64,000 bases of DNA, from assembly GCA_016704565.1 (NCBI GenBank), contig JADIZV010000003.1:124001-188000 (forward strand), in the 5' to 3' direction. The stretch's first letter is position 1. The number at the start of each line of letters is the position of its first letter. Below, in pieces: positions 15,722 to 27,589 of the stretch. The notes below the pieces were generated by a model. It searched no databases. It worked only from the letters and a program-made list of their open reading frames with translations, and was not told the origin of the DNA. Source of the stretch: Candidatus Phosphoribacter baldrii. Its GTDB lineage: Bacteria; Actinomycetota; Actinomycetes; Actinomycetales; Dermatophilaceae. Made by a program: the position numbers and the translations under genes.

Positions 15722-16810
15722 ATGGCCACCGCGATCCGGGTCGAGATGCTGCCGGCCAGGCTCGGCGACTGCCTCCTCGTCGAGTGCCTGCGCCCGCGCC
15801 GTCGGCCCTGGCGGATGCTCGTCGACGGCGGCCCTGCGGACACCTGGCCGCTGCTGCAGGCTCGCCTGGACCGGCTGCCCGCAACCGATCCGACCATCGA
15901 CGCCGCGGTCGTCACCCACATCGACAGTGACCACATCGGCGGGATGATCCCCTTCCTGGCCAGTGACTTTGCCCGCGAGCACGTGCGCGATGTCTGGTTC
16001 AACGGACGCCCGCACCTGTCCAGGCCTCGATCTGCTCCACGCAGCGTGGCCCAAGGCGAGACCGTCACCGCGACGTTGACCGGCGCCCCGGGAGCACAAC
16101 CCGGTATGCCGTGGAACCTCGCCTTCTCCGGCGGCGCCATTGCGGCTGCTCCAGCCCCCGGTATCCGCGAGGTGTCGATCCCCAACGGTCCGCGGATCAC
16201 GGTCCTGTCACCCAACGCACCGCGCCTGGCAGCCCTCGGCAAGGTTTGGTTCGAGACACTGGACAAGGCCCTGCGCCCCGACCACGAGCGGCCGCTGCCC
16301 GCACCGCTCGGACCCCTGGGTGACCTCGCAGCACTGGCGGCCCGCCGGACGGCCAAGGACAGCACCGCCGCCAACGGCAGCAGCATCGCCCTGCTCGTCG
16401 AACACCGCGGCGCCAGCCTCGTCCTGGGCGCCGATGCCTTCGGGCCGGTCCTCGCCGAGTCGCTGCGAGCGGTGGCGCAGGCGCGCGGCATACCGGCCCT
16501 CGCAGTGGATGCCCTGAAGTTGCCGCACCACGGCAGCCAAGCCAACGTCATCGGCAACCTGATCTCGGTGGCCCCAGCGCGGCACTTCCTCGTGTCGAGC
16601 AACGGTGACACCTTCGGCCACCCGGACGACCCAGCGATCGCACGCGTGGTGACCGGTGCACCCTCGGGCGCGACGCTGTGGTTCAACTACCGCAACGCCC
16701 GCACGCAGCGCTGGGCCGACGCCACACTGACCAGTCGGCACGGGTATGCCGTGCGCTACCCGACCAAGCCGGACACCGGCGTCCTGGTCAGGCTGCCGGT
16801 TCGGTCTTGA
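15722..16810 (+). CDS. ComEC-like metallo-beta-lactamase-fold hydrolase
   Basis: From the ATG at 15722 the product has 362 residues; an upstream in-frame start at 15686 exists but has no better signal. The metal-binding motif reads THIDSDHIGG (about residues 69-78), and later LKLPHHGSQAN and SSNGDTFGHPD match the beta-lactamase domain of ComEC/Rec2 competence proteins. There is no signal peptide or membrane segment, so it is a soluble stand-alone version. Stand-alone relatives occur in phage-defence loci, but no partner is seen here. Possible activity: nuclease or phosphodiesterase. Confidence 0.8.
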   Translation: MATAIRVEMLPARLGDCLLVECLRPRRRPWRMLVDGGPADTWPLLQARLDRLPATDPTIDAAVVTHIDSDHIGGMIPFLASDFAREHVRDVWFNGRPHLSRPRSAPRSVAQGETVTATLTGAPGAQPGMPWNLAFSGGAIAAAPAPGIREVSIPNGPRITVLSPNAPRLAALGKVWFETLDKALRPDHERPLPAPLGPLGDLAALAARRTAKDSTAANGSSIALLVEHRGASLVLGADAFGPVLAESLRAVAQARGIPALAVDALKLPHHGSQANVIGNLISVAPARHFLVSSNGDTFGHPDDPAIARVVTGAPSGATLWFNYRNARTQRWADATLTSRHGYAVRYPTKPDTGVLVRLPVRS

Positions 16811-16849
16811 AGGCGGCGGCCGGGGGCTGCTCCTCGGGGTCCGGGCGCC

Positions 16850-20674
<3,825 letters not shown>

Positions 20675-20776
20675 GAAGGTCCTCGGGGTGGCTGGGAACG
20701 CCTGCCCAGTATGCCGCGCCCCCACCTGTCGGGCCGGGTCCGCCCGCGGGCCGGACGGTGACGTAGGGTTCCGGGC

Positions 20777-21910
20777 ATGAGTCCCAGCCCTGAACCCCAG
20801 TACGGCTGGTTGCTGGGCCGGGTGGGCGGCATACCGGTGTATGTGGGTCGCTCGTGGCCGGTCATTGCCGTCGTTGTGGTGCTGACCTTCGGGCCGCAAC
20901 TGGCCGGGGCGCTTCCGGGAGCGACGGGGTATGCCGTCGCCGCGGCATACGCGCTGCTGCTGTTGGTGTCCGTGTTGGTGCACGAGGCGGGGCACGCCAT
21001 CGCGGCGCGGGCGACGGGCAACCGGGTCGACCGGATCGTGGCCAACCTCTGGGGCGGGCATACGGTGTTCGGCACGGCTAACCGGCGCCCTGGGACTGCG
21101 GCACTCATTGCCGTAGCAGGACCGGCCGGGAACCTCCTGCTGGCCGGGGTGGGCTGGCTGCTGCTGCAGGCCGACGTGGCCGACATCCCGTCGCTGCTCG
21201 CCTGGGCGTTGGCCTTCTCCAACGTGTTCGTCGCGGGGTTCAACCTGCTGCCGGGCCTCCCGCTGGACGGGGGCTTCGTCGTGGAGTCTCTGGTCTGGAA
21301 GGTGACCGGGGATCGCTGGCTGGCCATGATCGTCGCCGGGTGGCTCGGGCGGATCGTGACCGTGGGTGCTGTGGTCTACTTCCTGGCTGAGCCGTTCCTG
21401 GCCGGTGAGCGGCCGTCGGTCGTGACCATGGTGTGGGTGGCGCTCATCGGGGCGTTCCTGTGGCAGGGCGCGACCCAGGCGATCCGGGGTGGGACAGCAC
21501 GGCGAGCGGTCGCGCGCGTCACGGTGGGTCAGGTCCTGCGGCCGGTCGCCGTCGTGCCGGGGCATGCCTCCGCTGCCGGAGCCTTGGAGGCTTTCGGGCG
21601 GGCAACGGGGGCCGAGCGGGCGGTGCTAGTGGACCCGCAGGGGTCACCCGTGGGCTTCCTGGACCTGTCCGGGCTGGCGGCCGTTCCCGTGGAGCAACTG
21701 GCGACAGTTCCGGCCACTGCCGTCCTCGTGCGGCCCCCGACCGGCTGGGTGGTGCTGGCCGAGCCTGGAGACGATGCATCGGCTGTGGTGATCGCCTTAG
21801 CCGGACATGTCGAAGGCGAAATCGTCAAGGATGTCGTGTTGGTGCGGGATGCCGCCGGTCGCCTGCAGGGAACCGTGTCGTTGGCGGACGTCGAAGCGGC
21901 CCTGGGGTAG
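20777..21910 (+). CDS. site-2 protease family membrane protein with C-terminal CBS-like region
   Basis: The 377-residue protein has about six membrane segments, the zinc motif LVHEAGHAIAAR (about residues 71-82) and the second ligand motif in NLLPGLPLDGG (about 157-167), which define M50 intramembrane metalloproteases. The C-terminal ~130 residues resemble a degenerate CBS pair. Substrate unknown; relatives cleave anti-sigma factors or stress proteins. A TAGGGT box at 20764-20769 lies 7 nt before the ATG. The gene contains an inverted pair of the window-wide octamer at 20929-20950. Confidence 0.86.
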   Translation: MSPSPEPQYGWLLGRVGGIPVYVGRSWPVIAVVVVLTFGPQLAGALPGATGYAVAAAYALLLLVSVLVHEAGHAIAARATGNRVDRIVANLWGGHTVFGTANRRPGTAALIAVAGPAGNLLLAGVGWLLLQADVADIPSLLAWALAFSNVFVAGFNLLPGLPLDGGFVVESLVWKVTGDRWLAMIVAGWLGRIVTVGAVVYFLAEPFLAGERPSVVTMVWVALIGAFLWQGATQAIRGGTARRAVARVTVGQVLRPVAVVPGHASAAGALEAFGRATGAERAVLVDPQGSPVGFLDLSGLAAVPVEQLATVPATAVLVRPPTGWVVLAEPGDDASAVVIALAGHVEGEIVKDVVLVRDAAGRLQGTVSLADVEAALG

Positions 21911-21953
21911 TTCCGGCGTCAGTCTGCACCCGCCGTGCGGGGGTCTTGCGTCG

Positions 21954-21990
21954 CTGGGGCGTTGACCACTCCCTGTGATCAACGCCCCAG
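21954..21990 (+). terminator. hairpin terminator after the site-2 protease gene
   Basis: A perfect 12-bp stem (CTGGGGCGTTGA with its complement) encloses a 13-nt loop, 44 bp after the stop codon. No U-run follows. The stem start resembles that of the mshC/PAC2 terminator (CTGRGGCGYTG), so the two may belong to one family of intergenic hairpins. Confidence 0.7.
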
Positions 21991-22149
21991 GTCTGCGGCA
22001 CCCGGTCTGGTGGTTGTCCACATCCCCCTCAGCCGTCGTCCCACTGTCCACAGCCGCAGCGCGCGGGCTTCTCTCCTGTGCCACCTCGCGGTGGAGTTGG
22101 TCATGGCGGAAGGCCGCGAAGGATGTCACACAGGGAAAGGCAGGTCACC

Positions 22150-22632
22150 ATGACAACGGGCCGATCGGAGGAGTCCGTCGTCGCGGCAGAAGCCCCTGTC
22201 AACGAGGTCCGATTGGTCGGGAGAGTGGCGAAGGACCCTGAGGAACGAGACCTGCCCAGCGGCGACCGGGTCGTCACGCTGCGCCTCGTCGTCCCACGCT
22301 CCGCGCCGCGCCGATCGGTCAAGGCCCCGACTGTCGACGCGATCGACGTGGCCTGTTGGACGGGGGTCGCCCGGCGAGCGGCCCTGCGCCTCAAGGAGAA
22401 CGACCACACCGTCGTCGAGGGAGCGCTGCGTCGGAGGTTCTTCCGGACTGGGGCGGCGGTCCAGAGCCGCTACGAGGTCGAGGCGACAATGGTCCGGAGG
22501 GTCACGCCGGCCCGGACCGGGGCGAGCACGCGACGGCCGGCGTCGTCCGGGGACTCCAGCGTCGCCACTGCGGGGGACTCCGGCGTCGCCACGGCGGGGA
22601 AGGGAACCATCGCCCTGGGACGGGCACCCTAG
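22150..22632 (+). CDS. single-stranded DNA-binding protein-like OB-fold protein
   Basis: The 160-residue product has an SSB-type OB fold from about residue 18 to 110: NEVRLVGRVAKDPEERDLPSG, the strand VTLRLVVPR, VDAIDVACWTGVARRA and VVEGALRRRFF. The C-terminal ~45 residues are a Ser/Thr/Gly/Ala-rich linker with two copies of a D-S-[SG]-V-A-T-A-G repeat. It lacks the acidic DDDIPF tip of housekeeping SSB, so it is an accessory paralogue. It lies 11 bp upstream of trmI, though trmI has its own -10-like box. Confidence 0.78.
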   Translation: MTTGRSEESVVAAEAPVNEVRLVGRVAKDPEERDLPSGDRVVTLRLVVPRSAPRRSVKAPTVDAIDVACWTGVARRAALRLKENDHTVVEGALRRRFFRTGAAVQSRYEVEATMVRRVTPARTGASTRRPASSGDSSVATAGDSGVATAGKGTIALGRAP

Positions 22633-22643
22633 ACTCACCCGCC

Positions 22644-23717
22644 ATGACCGCAGAGCGCACACGTGGCACCCAGGCCCAGCGAGGGGCGTTCGTCGTGGGT
22701 GACCGCGTGCAGCTCACCGACGCCAAGGGTCGCCTGCATACGATCACTCTGGAAGCCGGGCGGGAATTTCACACCCACCAGGGCCGGTTGCCCCACGACG
22801 AGCTCATCGGGGCTCCGGAGGGCAGCGTCGTGGCGAACACCGCTGGCGTCGAATACCTCGCCCTGCGGCCGCTGCTGGCCGACTACGTGATGTCGATGCC
22901 TCGCGGGGCAGCGGTCATCTACCCGAAGGACGCCGGCCAGATCGTCGCGATGGGCGACATCCATCCGGGTGCCCGGGTGGTCGAGGCCGGGGTCGGGTCC
23001 GGGGCGCTGTCGATGTCGCTGTTGCGGGCGGTGGGCACTGAGGGGGAGCTCATCTCGTTCGAGCGGCGAGCCGACTTCGCCGGGATCGCCCAGGGGAACG
23101 TGCGAGCGTTCTTCGGACACGAGCATCCGGCGTGGCGGGTGGTGGTCGGCGATCTCGTCGAGGCGTTGCCCGCCGAGGTCGAGCCCGGCAGCGTCGACCG
23201 GGTGGTGCTGGACATGTTGGCTCCATGGGAGTGCATCGAGGTCGTCGCATCGGCGCTGCGGCCTGGCGGCGTGCTCATCTGCTACGTCGCCACGACCACT
23301 CAGCTGTCCCGGGTGGCCGAAGGGCTGCGCGAGCACACCGGCTGGACCGAGCCGTCGGCCTGGGAGTCTCTCGTGCGAGGGTGGCACCTTGAGGGGCTCG
23401 CCGTCCGTCCGGAGCACCGGATGCACGGCCACACCGGCTTTCTCATCTCGGCTCGGCGGCTGGCTGACGGGGTCGTCACGCCTCGTCGGACCCGGCGCCC
23501 CGCGAAGGGGGCTTACGGGGAGACGGGGGCAGACGGCACACCGGATGACGACGGTGACCACGGCAGCGCGGGTGGGTCCGGCGGGGGCGCGGAGCCAGCC
23601 TGGACCCCCGAAGCATTGGGCGAGCGCCCGATCAGTGACCGGAAGGTGAGACGGGCACACCGAACTGTGACCGGAACCTCCCCGGACAGCGGTCCCTCGG
23701 GAGTTAATGTCGATTAG
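22644..23717 (+). CDS. trmI: tRNA (adenine58-N1)-methyltransferase TrmI
   Basis: TrmI methylates A58 in the T-loop of tRNA using S-adenosylmethionine. From the ATG at 22644 the product has 357 residues. The N-terminal beta domain has GDRVQLTDAKGR, and the Rossmann methyltransferase has GARVVEAGVGSGALS (SAM motif I, about residues 111-125) and VVLDMLAPWE (motif IV). M. tuberculosis Rv2118c is the studied homologue. The last ~80 residues are a disordered Gly/Asp/Pro-rich extension beyond the usual ~280. A TAGACT box at 22630-22635 lies 8 nt before the ATG. Confidence 0.92.
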   Translation: MTAERTRGTQAQRGAFVVGDRVQLTDAKGRLHTITLEAGREFHTHQGRLPHDELIGAPEGSVVANTAGVEYLALRPLLADYVMSMPRGAAVIYPKDAGQIVAMGDIHPGARVVEAGVGSGALSMSLLRAVGTEGELISFERRADFAGIAQGNVRAFFGHEHPAWRVVVGDLVEALPAEVEPGSVDRVVLDMLAPWECIEVVASALRPGGVLICYVATTTQLSRVAEGLREHTGWTEPSAWESLVRGWHLEGLAVRPEHRMHGHTGFLISARRLADGVVTPRRTRRPAKGAYGETGADGTPDDDGDHGSAGGSGGGAEPAWTPEALGERPISDRKVRRAHRTVTGTSPDSGPSGVNVD

Positions 23718-23775
23718 CACCGCAGGGTGACGCATCGCCCGCCCGGCGGCGGCCCACTCAACGACAGGAGACGTC

Positions 23776-25578
23776 ATGGCGCAGGAGCCCACCGTGGACC
23801 CCGCCCCGGACGACGACGTTGACACGTTCGACGCTGCGGGCAGCGCCGAGCAGATTGCAGCAGACCTGGCCACGGCCCAGGTCACGGCCGAGGTTGCTCA
23901 GCTCCAGGCCGAGGTCGCTGATCTGCGCCGTGGACGCACCGACCCGACCCGCGTCCGCGAGTTGGAGCACCGGATTGCCGCCCAGGCCAGCTCGATGGCG
24001 ACCCTCTCGGCGCAGAACGAGCGCCTCGTGCGCACCCTCAAGGACGCCCGCAGCCAGATCGTCAACCTCAAGGCCGAGGTCGACCGCTTGGCCCAACCGC
24101 CAAACGCCTACGGTTTGGTCCTTGAACAGGCGGCCGACGGCGTCGTGGACATCCTCACGTCGGGCCGCAAGATGCGTGTCGCGGTCGGGGCCGCCCTGGA
24201 AGCGCAGGTGGTTCCCGGCCGTGAGGTCATGCTCAACGAGGCCCTGAACATCGTCGCGGTCAAGGGCTACGAGAAGGTCGGCGAGGTCGTCCTGGTCAAG
24301 GAGATCCTCGACGACGACCGGGTCCTGGTCGTCGCTCACGCCGACGAGGAGCGGGTATGCCGCCGGGCCGAGACCCTGCGCGGCGAGCACATCCGGGTCG
24401 GGGACGCGCTGACCATCGACCCCAGGTCCGGGTTCGTGTTCGAGCGGGTGCCCAAGGCCGAGGTCCAGGACCTCGTGCTCGAAGAGGTGCCGGATATCGC
24501 CTACGAAGATATCGGTGGGCTGGCCGGTCAGATCGAGGCGATCCGTGACGCCGTGGAGCTGCCCTACCTGCACCCCGAGCTCTATCGGGAGCACCACCTC
24601 AAACCGCCGAAAGGCGTGTTGCTCTATGGCCCGCCCGGCTGTGGCAAGACCCTCATCGCCAAGGCGGTTGCGGCGTCGCTGGCCCGCAAGGTCGCCGAGA
24701 AGACCGGCAAGAAGGTCGAGAAGAGTTACTTCCTCAACATCAAGGGCCCGGAGCTGCTCAACAAATACGTCGGGGAGACCGAGCGGCACATCCGGCTGAT
24801 CTTCCAGCGGGCTCGGGAGAAGGCCTCCGACGGAACGCCCGTCGTCGTCTTCTTCGACGAGATGGACTCTTTGTTCCGCACCCGCGGGTCGGGTGTGAGT
24901 TCCGATGTCGAGACGACGATCGTCCCGCAGCTGCTCTCGGAGATCGACGGCGTGGAGCGGCTGGAGAACGTCATCGTCATCGGCGCCTCGAATCGCGAAG
25001 ACATGATCGACCCGGCGATCCTGCGGCCGGGACGACTCGACGCCAAGATCAAGATCGAGCGCCCGGACCGTGAGGCAGCGCGGGACATCTTCTCGAAGTA
25101 CCTCACCGTCGAGCTGCCGCTGCACGACGATGATGTCGCCGAGCACGGCGGCGACCGGGAGCGCTGCGTCGAGGCGATGATTCACACCGCCGTCCAGCGG
25201 ATGTATGCCGAGAGCGACGAGAACCGCTTCTTGGAGGTCACCTACGCCGGGGGAGACAAGGAGGTCCTCTACTTCAAGGACTTCAACTCCGGCGCGATGA
25301 TCCAGAACGTCGTCGACCGGGCCAAGAAGAACGCGATCAAGGAGTTCCTCGCGACCGGCCAGAAGGGTGTCCGGGTTGAGCACCTGCTCTCCTCGTGCGT
25401 GGACGAGTTCAAGGAGAACGAAGACCTCCCGAACACGACCAACCCCGACGACTGGGCGCGGATCTCGGGCAAGAAGGGGGAGCGGATCGTCTACATCCGC
25501 ACCCTCATCAACACCAAGGACGGCACCGAGCCCGGGCGCTCGATCCACACCGTCGAGAACACCGGCCAGTACCTCTGA
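23776..25578 (+). CDS. mpa: proteasomal AAA ATPase Mpa/ARC
   Basis: Mpa (ARC) forms the hexameric ring that recognises pupylated proteins, unfolds them and feeds them to the 20S proteasome. The 600 residues show the family order: an N-terminal coiled coil (about 25-105) that binds Pup, two OB domains (about 105-240), then the AAA module with Walker A GPPGCGKT (285-292), Walker B VVFFDEMD (358-365) and the arginine-finger region. The C-terminus ends GQYL, the docking tail for the proteasome alpha ring. A GGAG ribosome-binding site precedes the ATG. Dop, Pup and the proteasome subunits follow about 4 kb downstream. Confidence 0.95.
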   Translation: MAQEPTVDPAPDDDVDTFDAAGSAEQIAADLATAQVTAEVAQLQAEVADLRRGRTDPTRVRELEHRIAAQASSMATLSAQNERLVRTLKDARSQIVNLKAEVDRLAQPPNAYGLVLEQAADGVVDILTSGRKMRVAVGAALEAQVVPGREVMLNEALNIVAVKGYEKVGEVVLVKEILDDDRVLVVAHADEERVCRRAETLRGEHIRVGDALTIDPRSGFVFERVPKAEVQDLVLEEVPDIAYEDIGGLAGQIEAIRDAVELPYLHPELYREHHLKPPKGVLLYGPPGCGKTLIAKAVAASLARKVAEKTGKKVEKSYFLNIKGPELLNKYVGETERHIRLIFQRAREKASDGTPVVVFFDEMDSLFRTRGSGVSSDVETTIVPQLLSEIDGVERLENVIVIGASNREDMIDPAILRPGRLDAKIKIERPDREAARDIFSKYLTVELPLHDDDVAEHGGDRERCVEAMIHTAVQRMYAESDENRFLEVTYAGGDKEVLYFKDFNSGAMIQNVVDRAKKNAIKEFLATGQKGVRVEHLLSSCVDEFKENEDLPNTTNPDDWARISGKKGERIVYIRTLINTKDGTEPGRSIHTVENTGQYL

Positions 25579-25608
25579 CCGGCCCCTCCCAGACCCTAGG
25601 GTGCTTCC

Positions 25609-25863
25609 ATGACCGATGACTTCCAGGCCGCCGTTGCTGCGGTTGGCACACTGACCAAGGACCCCGGCCCCCAGGTCAAGCTGGCGCTCTATGCGCTCTA
25701 CAAGCAGGCCACTGAAGGCGACTGCCACGGCAAGCGACCGGGCTTCACCGACTTCGTTGGGCGCGCCAAGTACGACGCGTGGTCCGGCCTCGCGGGCACG
25801 TCCGCCGAGCAGGCGCAGGCTGACTACATCGCCAAGGTTGCCGACCTGCAGGCTGCCGAATAG
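25609..25863 (+). CDS. acyl-CoA-binding protein (ACBP)
   Basis: The 84-residue, mostly helical protein matches the ACBP family in length and motifs: LALYALYKQATEGDC (helix 2, acyl-CoA contacts), RPGFTDFVGRAKYDAWSGL, and a closing ADYIAKVADL helix. ACBPs buffer long-chain acyl-CoA in the cytoplasm. They are common in eukaryotes and scattered in bacteria. A TAGGGT box at 25597-25602 lies 6 nt before the ATG, so it has its own likely leaderless promoter. An acyl-CoA-using acyltransferase gene lies 21 kb away. Confidence 0.88.
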   Translation: MTDDFQAAVAAVGTLTKDPGPQVKLALYALYKQATEGDCHGKRPGFTDFVGRAKYDAWSGLAGTSAEQAQADYIAKVADLQAAE

Positions 25864-26096
25864 CCACTCCGACACCGCGCCCCTCGACGGTTAGCCGCAG
25901 CTGTGTGCTCGACGGTGTGCGTCTGGCGGGGTAGTCACGCCCCGAAGCGCCCACCCTGACGCTCTCGCTCGGCCGATCAGCCCGCCGCGAGCATCGACAA
26001 GGCGACCCGCTGGCACCCCCAGCGCGTCGGCTCCGTCGATCGGTGCACGAGGAGTTCGAGCGTGCGCGTCAGCAGGTTCGTCGGCCACGCACGTCG

Positions 26097-26501
26097 TCAC
26101 GCACCGTTGCCGCCACTACGGGCCAGCAGCCATCGGGAGCCGATCAGGAACACGGCCAACACCGTTGCGGCGACGAGGATGAAGGACAGGGCCGTCCCCT
26201 GGCCGGTCGCCGCGCGCAGCAGCATTCCCACGACCAGGGTGCACACCCACACCGGTATGCCGTTCCCGACCGTCAGCGGCCAGCGTCCCGAGCGCCAACG
26301 CACCAGCGCCCACCCCGCGCCCAAACCCACGAGGAACGGCCACGCCGTCACCAACGCGCCGACCAGGGCGTTGTCTTCGGCATGACTGGCCCGGCCCAAC
26401 GCCGCGAACACGACGACGAGAGCCGCGTCGAGTAGGGGAGCCCACGGCATACCGAAAGCGCGGGTGGCAACCTGCCGAGCAGGTGACGGGGAAGGGGTCA
26501 C
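26097..26501 (-). CDS. DUF3054 family membrane protein
   Basis: The 134-residue protein has about four hydrophobic segments and the DUF3054 features LLDAALVVVFAALGRASH near the start, WPFLVGLGAGWALVRW and VGNGIPVWVCTLVVGMLLR. The function is unknown. Its GTG start overlaps the stop codon of the PRPP-synthase-like gene (GTGA), so the two are translationally coupled. The 233 bp before it on the plus strand (25864-26096) contain no convincing gene. Confidence 0.82.
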   Translation of the reverse strand: MTPSPSPARQVATRAFGMPWAPLLDAALVVVFAALGRASHAEDNALVGALVTAWPFLVGLGAGWALVRWRSGRWPLTVGNGIPVWVCTLVVGMLLRAATGQGTALSFILVAATVLAVFLIGSRWLLARSGGNGA

Positions 26502-27505
26502 AGCGTCGGCAACGTCGGGGCCTGCTCGCCGAACGGCAACCGGGGTTGCGGCGGCCCATGCGTCGGGTCGACCCCGTCGAAGAGCTTGGAGATCGACTTG
26601 CCCGCGTGGATCCGGGCGATCGCTTCGGCGAACAACTCGGCCACCGACCTCACCTGCAGCTCGGGCCAGCCCTGCGGCGGCGGCACCGTATCGGTGGTGA
26701 CAACCTCAGTGATCATCGGATGCTCCCGCAGCCGCGCGACCGCGCGGCCCGTGAACAGGCCGTGAGTGCACGCCACCGACGCCTCAACACAGCCGAAGTC
26801 CTTGAGCCGGTCGAGCAGTTCGACGATCGACCCACCCGTAGCGATCTCGTCGTCCAGCACAATGGCCCGCCGCCCGGACACGTCACCGACGATCGAGTCG
26901 ATGACGACCTTGTCGTCGGCCTTGCGCTGCTTGCTCCCGGCCGCGACCGGCAGGTTGAGCAACCGGGCGAACAGCGTCGCCGTCTTGGCGTTGCCCAGGT
27001 CGGGGGAGACGACGATGGCGTCTTTGAGGCTGCGCTGGCGGAAGTGATCGGCGAGCACCCCGATCGCGGTGAGGTGATCGACGGGGACCGAGAAGAAGCC
27101 ATGCACCTGCGGCGCGTGCAACGCCATGGTCAAGACCCGGCTCACCCCCGCCGTGACGAGCAGGTCGGCCACCAAACGCCCACCGATGGAGATCCGGGAG
27201 GCGTCCTTCTTGTCGGACCTGGCATAGGCGTAGTGCGGCATGACCGCGGTGATCGAGGCGGCCGACGCTCCCCGGGCGGCGTCGATCATGAGGAGCAACT
27301 CCATGAGGTGCTCCTGGGTCGGCGGGACCAACGGCTGGATGATGTAGACGTCGCGTTGGCGGCAGTTAGCCAGCAACTGAGCCTGCAGGCAGTCGTTGGA
27401 GAACCGGCTGATGTCGACCCCGGACAACTTCACGCCCAGCCGGTCGCAAATCCGTCGAGCGAATTCGGGGTGTGCGTTCCCCGAGAAGACCACGACGTCA
27501 GACAC
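26498..27505 (-). CDS. ribose-phosphate pyrophosphokinase-like protein
   Basis: From the GTG at 27505, preceded by GGGAGGGTG, the product has 335 residues. It has the Prs plan of two phosphoribosyltransferase domains: VVVFSGNAHPEFAR at the start, the catalytic flexible-loop region HYAYARSDKKDASRISIGG, and the PRPP motif VLDDEIATGGSI near 220. Several positions differ from canonical Prs (YARSDKKD for YARQDRKD; DDEIATGGS for DDMIDTGGT), so this may be a divergent paralogue and the organism probably has a standard prs elsewhere. It is coupled to the DUF3054 gene. Confidence 0.8.
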   Translation of the reverse strand: MSDVVVFSGNAHPEFARRICDRLGVKLSGVDISRFSNDCLQAQLLANCRQRDVYIIQPLVPPTQEHLMELLLMIDAARGASAASITAVMPHYAYARSDKKDASRISIGGRLVADLLVTAGVSRVLTMALHAPQVHGFFSVPVDHLTAIGVLADHFRQRSLKDAIVVSPDLGNAKTATLFARLLNLPVAAGSKQRKADDKVVIDSIVGDVSGRRAIVLDDEIATGGSIVELLDRLKDFGCVEASVACTHGLFTGRAVARLREHPMITEVVTTDTVPPPQGWPELQVRSVAELFAEAIARIHAGKSISKLFDGVDPTHGPPQPRLPFGEQAPTLPTL

Positions 27506-27589
27506 GTGCACCCTCCCACTGGGCGAACCTGGCACTCACACCCTAGACCGTATGCCGGTCGACGGCGCAGCGAGGACGGTCATGCCTCA

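Noticed and set aside
20675..20776. Cobalamin riboswitch upstream of metH
   Set aside because: Only 102 bp separate the divergent starts, and no B12-box-like sequence or fitting structure was seen. The region before kamD also lacks one.
23758..25875. A 705-codon minus-strand frame opposite mpa
   Set aside because: It is a mirror of a strongly coding high-GC gene; mpa has clear AAA motifs and the antisense product has no family features.
25891..26100. A 69-codon minus-strand frame between the ACBP and DUF3054 genes
   Set aside because: Composition is Ala/Arg/Asp-rich without domain features, and no start signal is visible.
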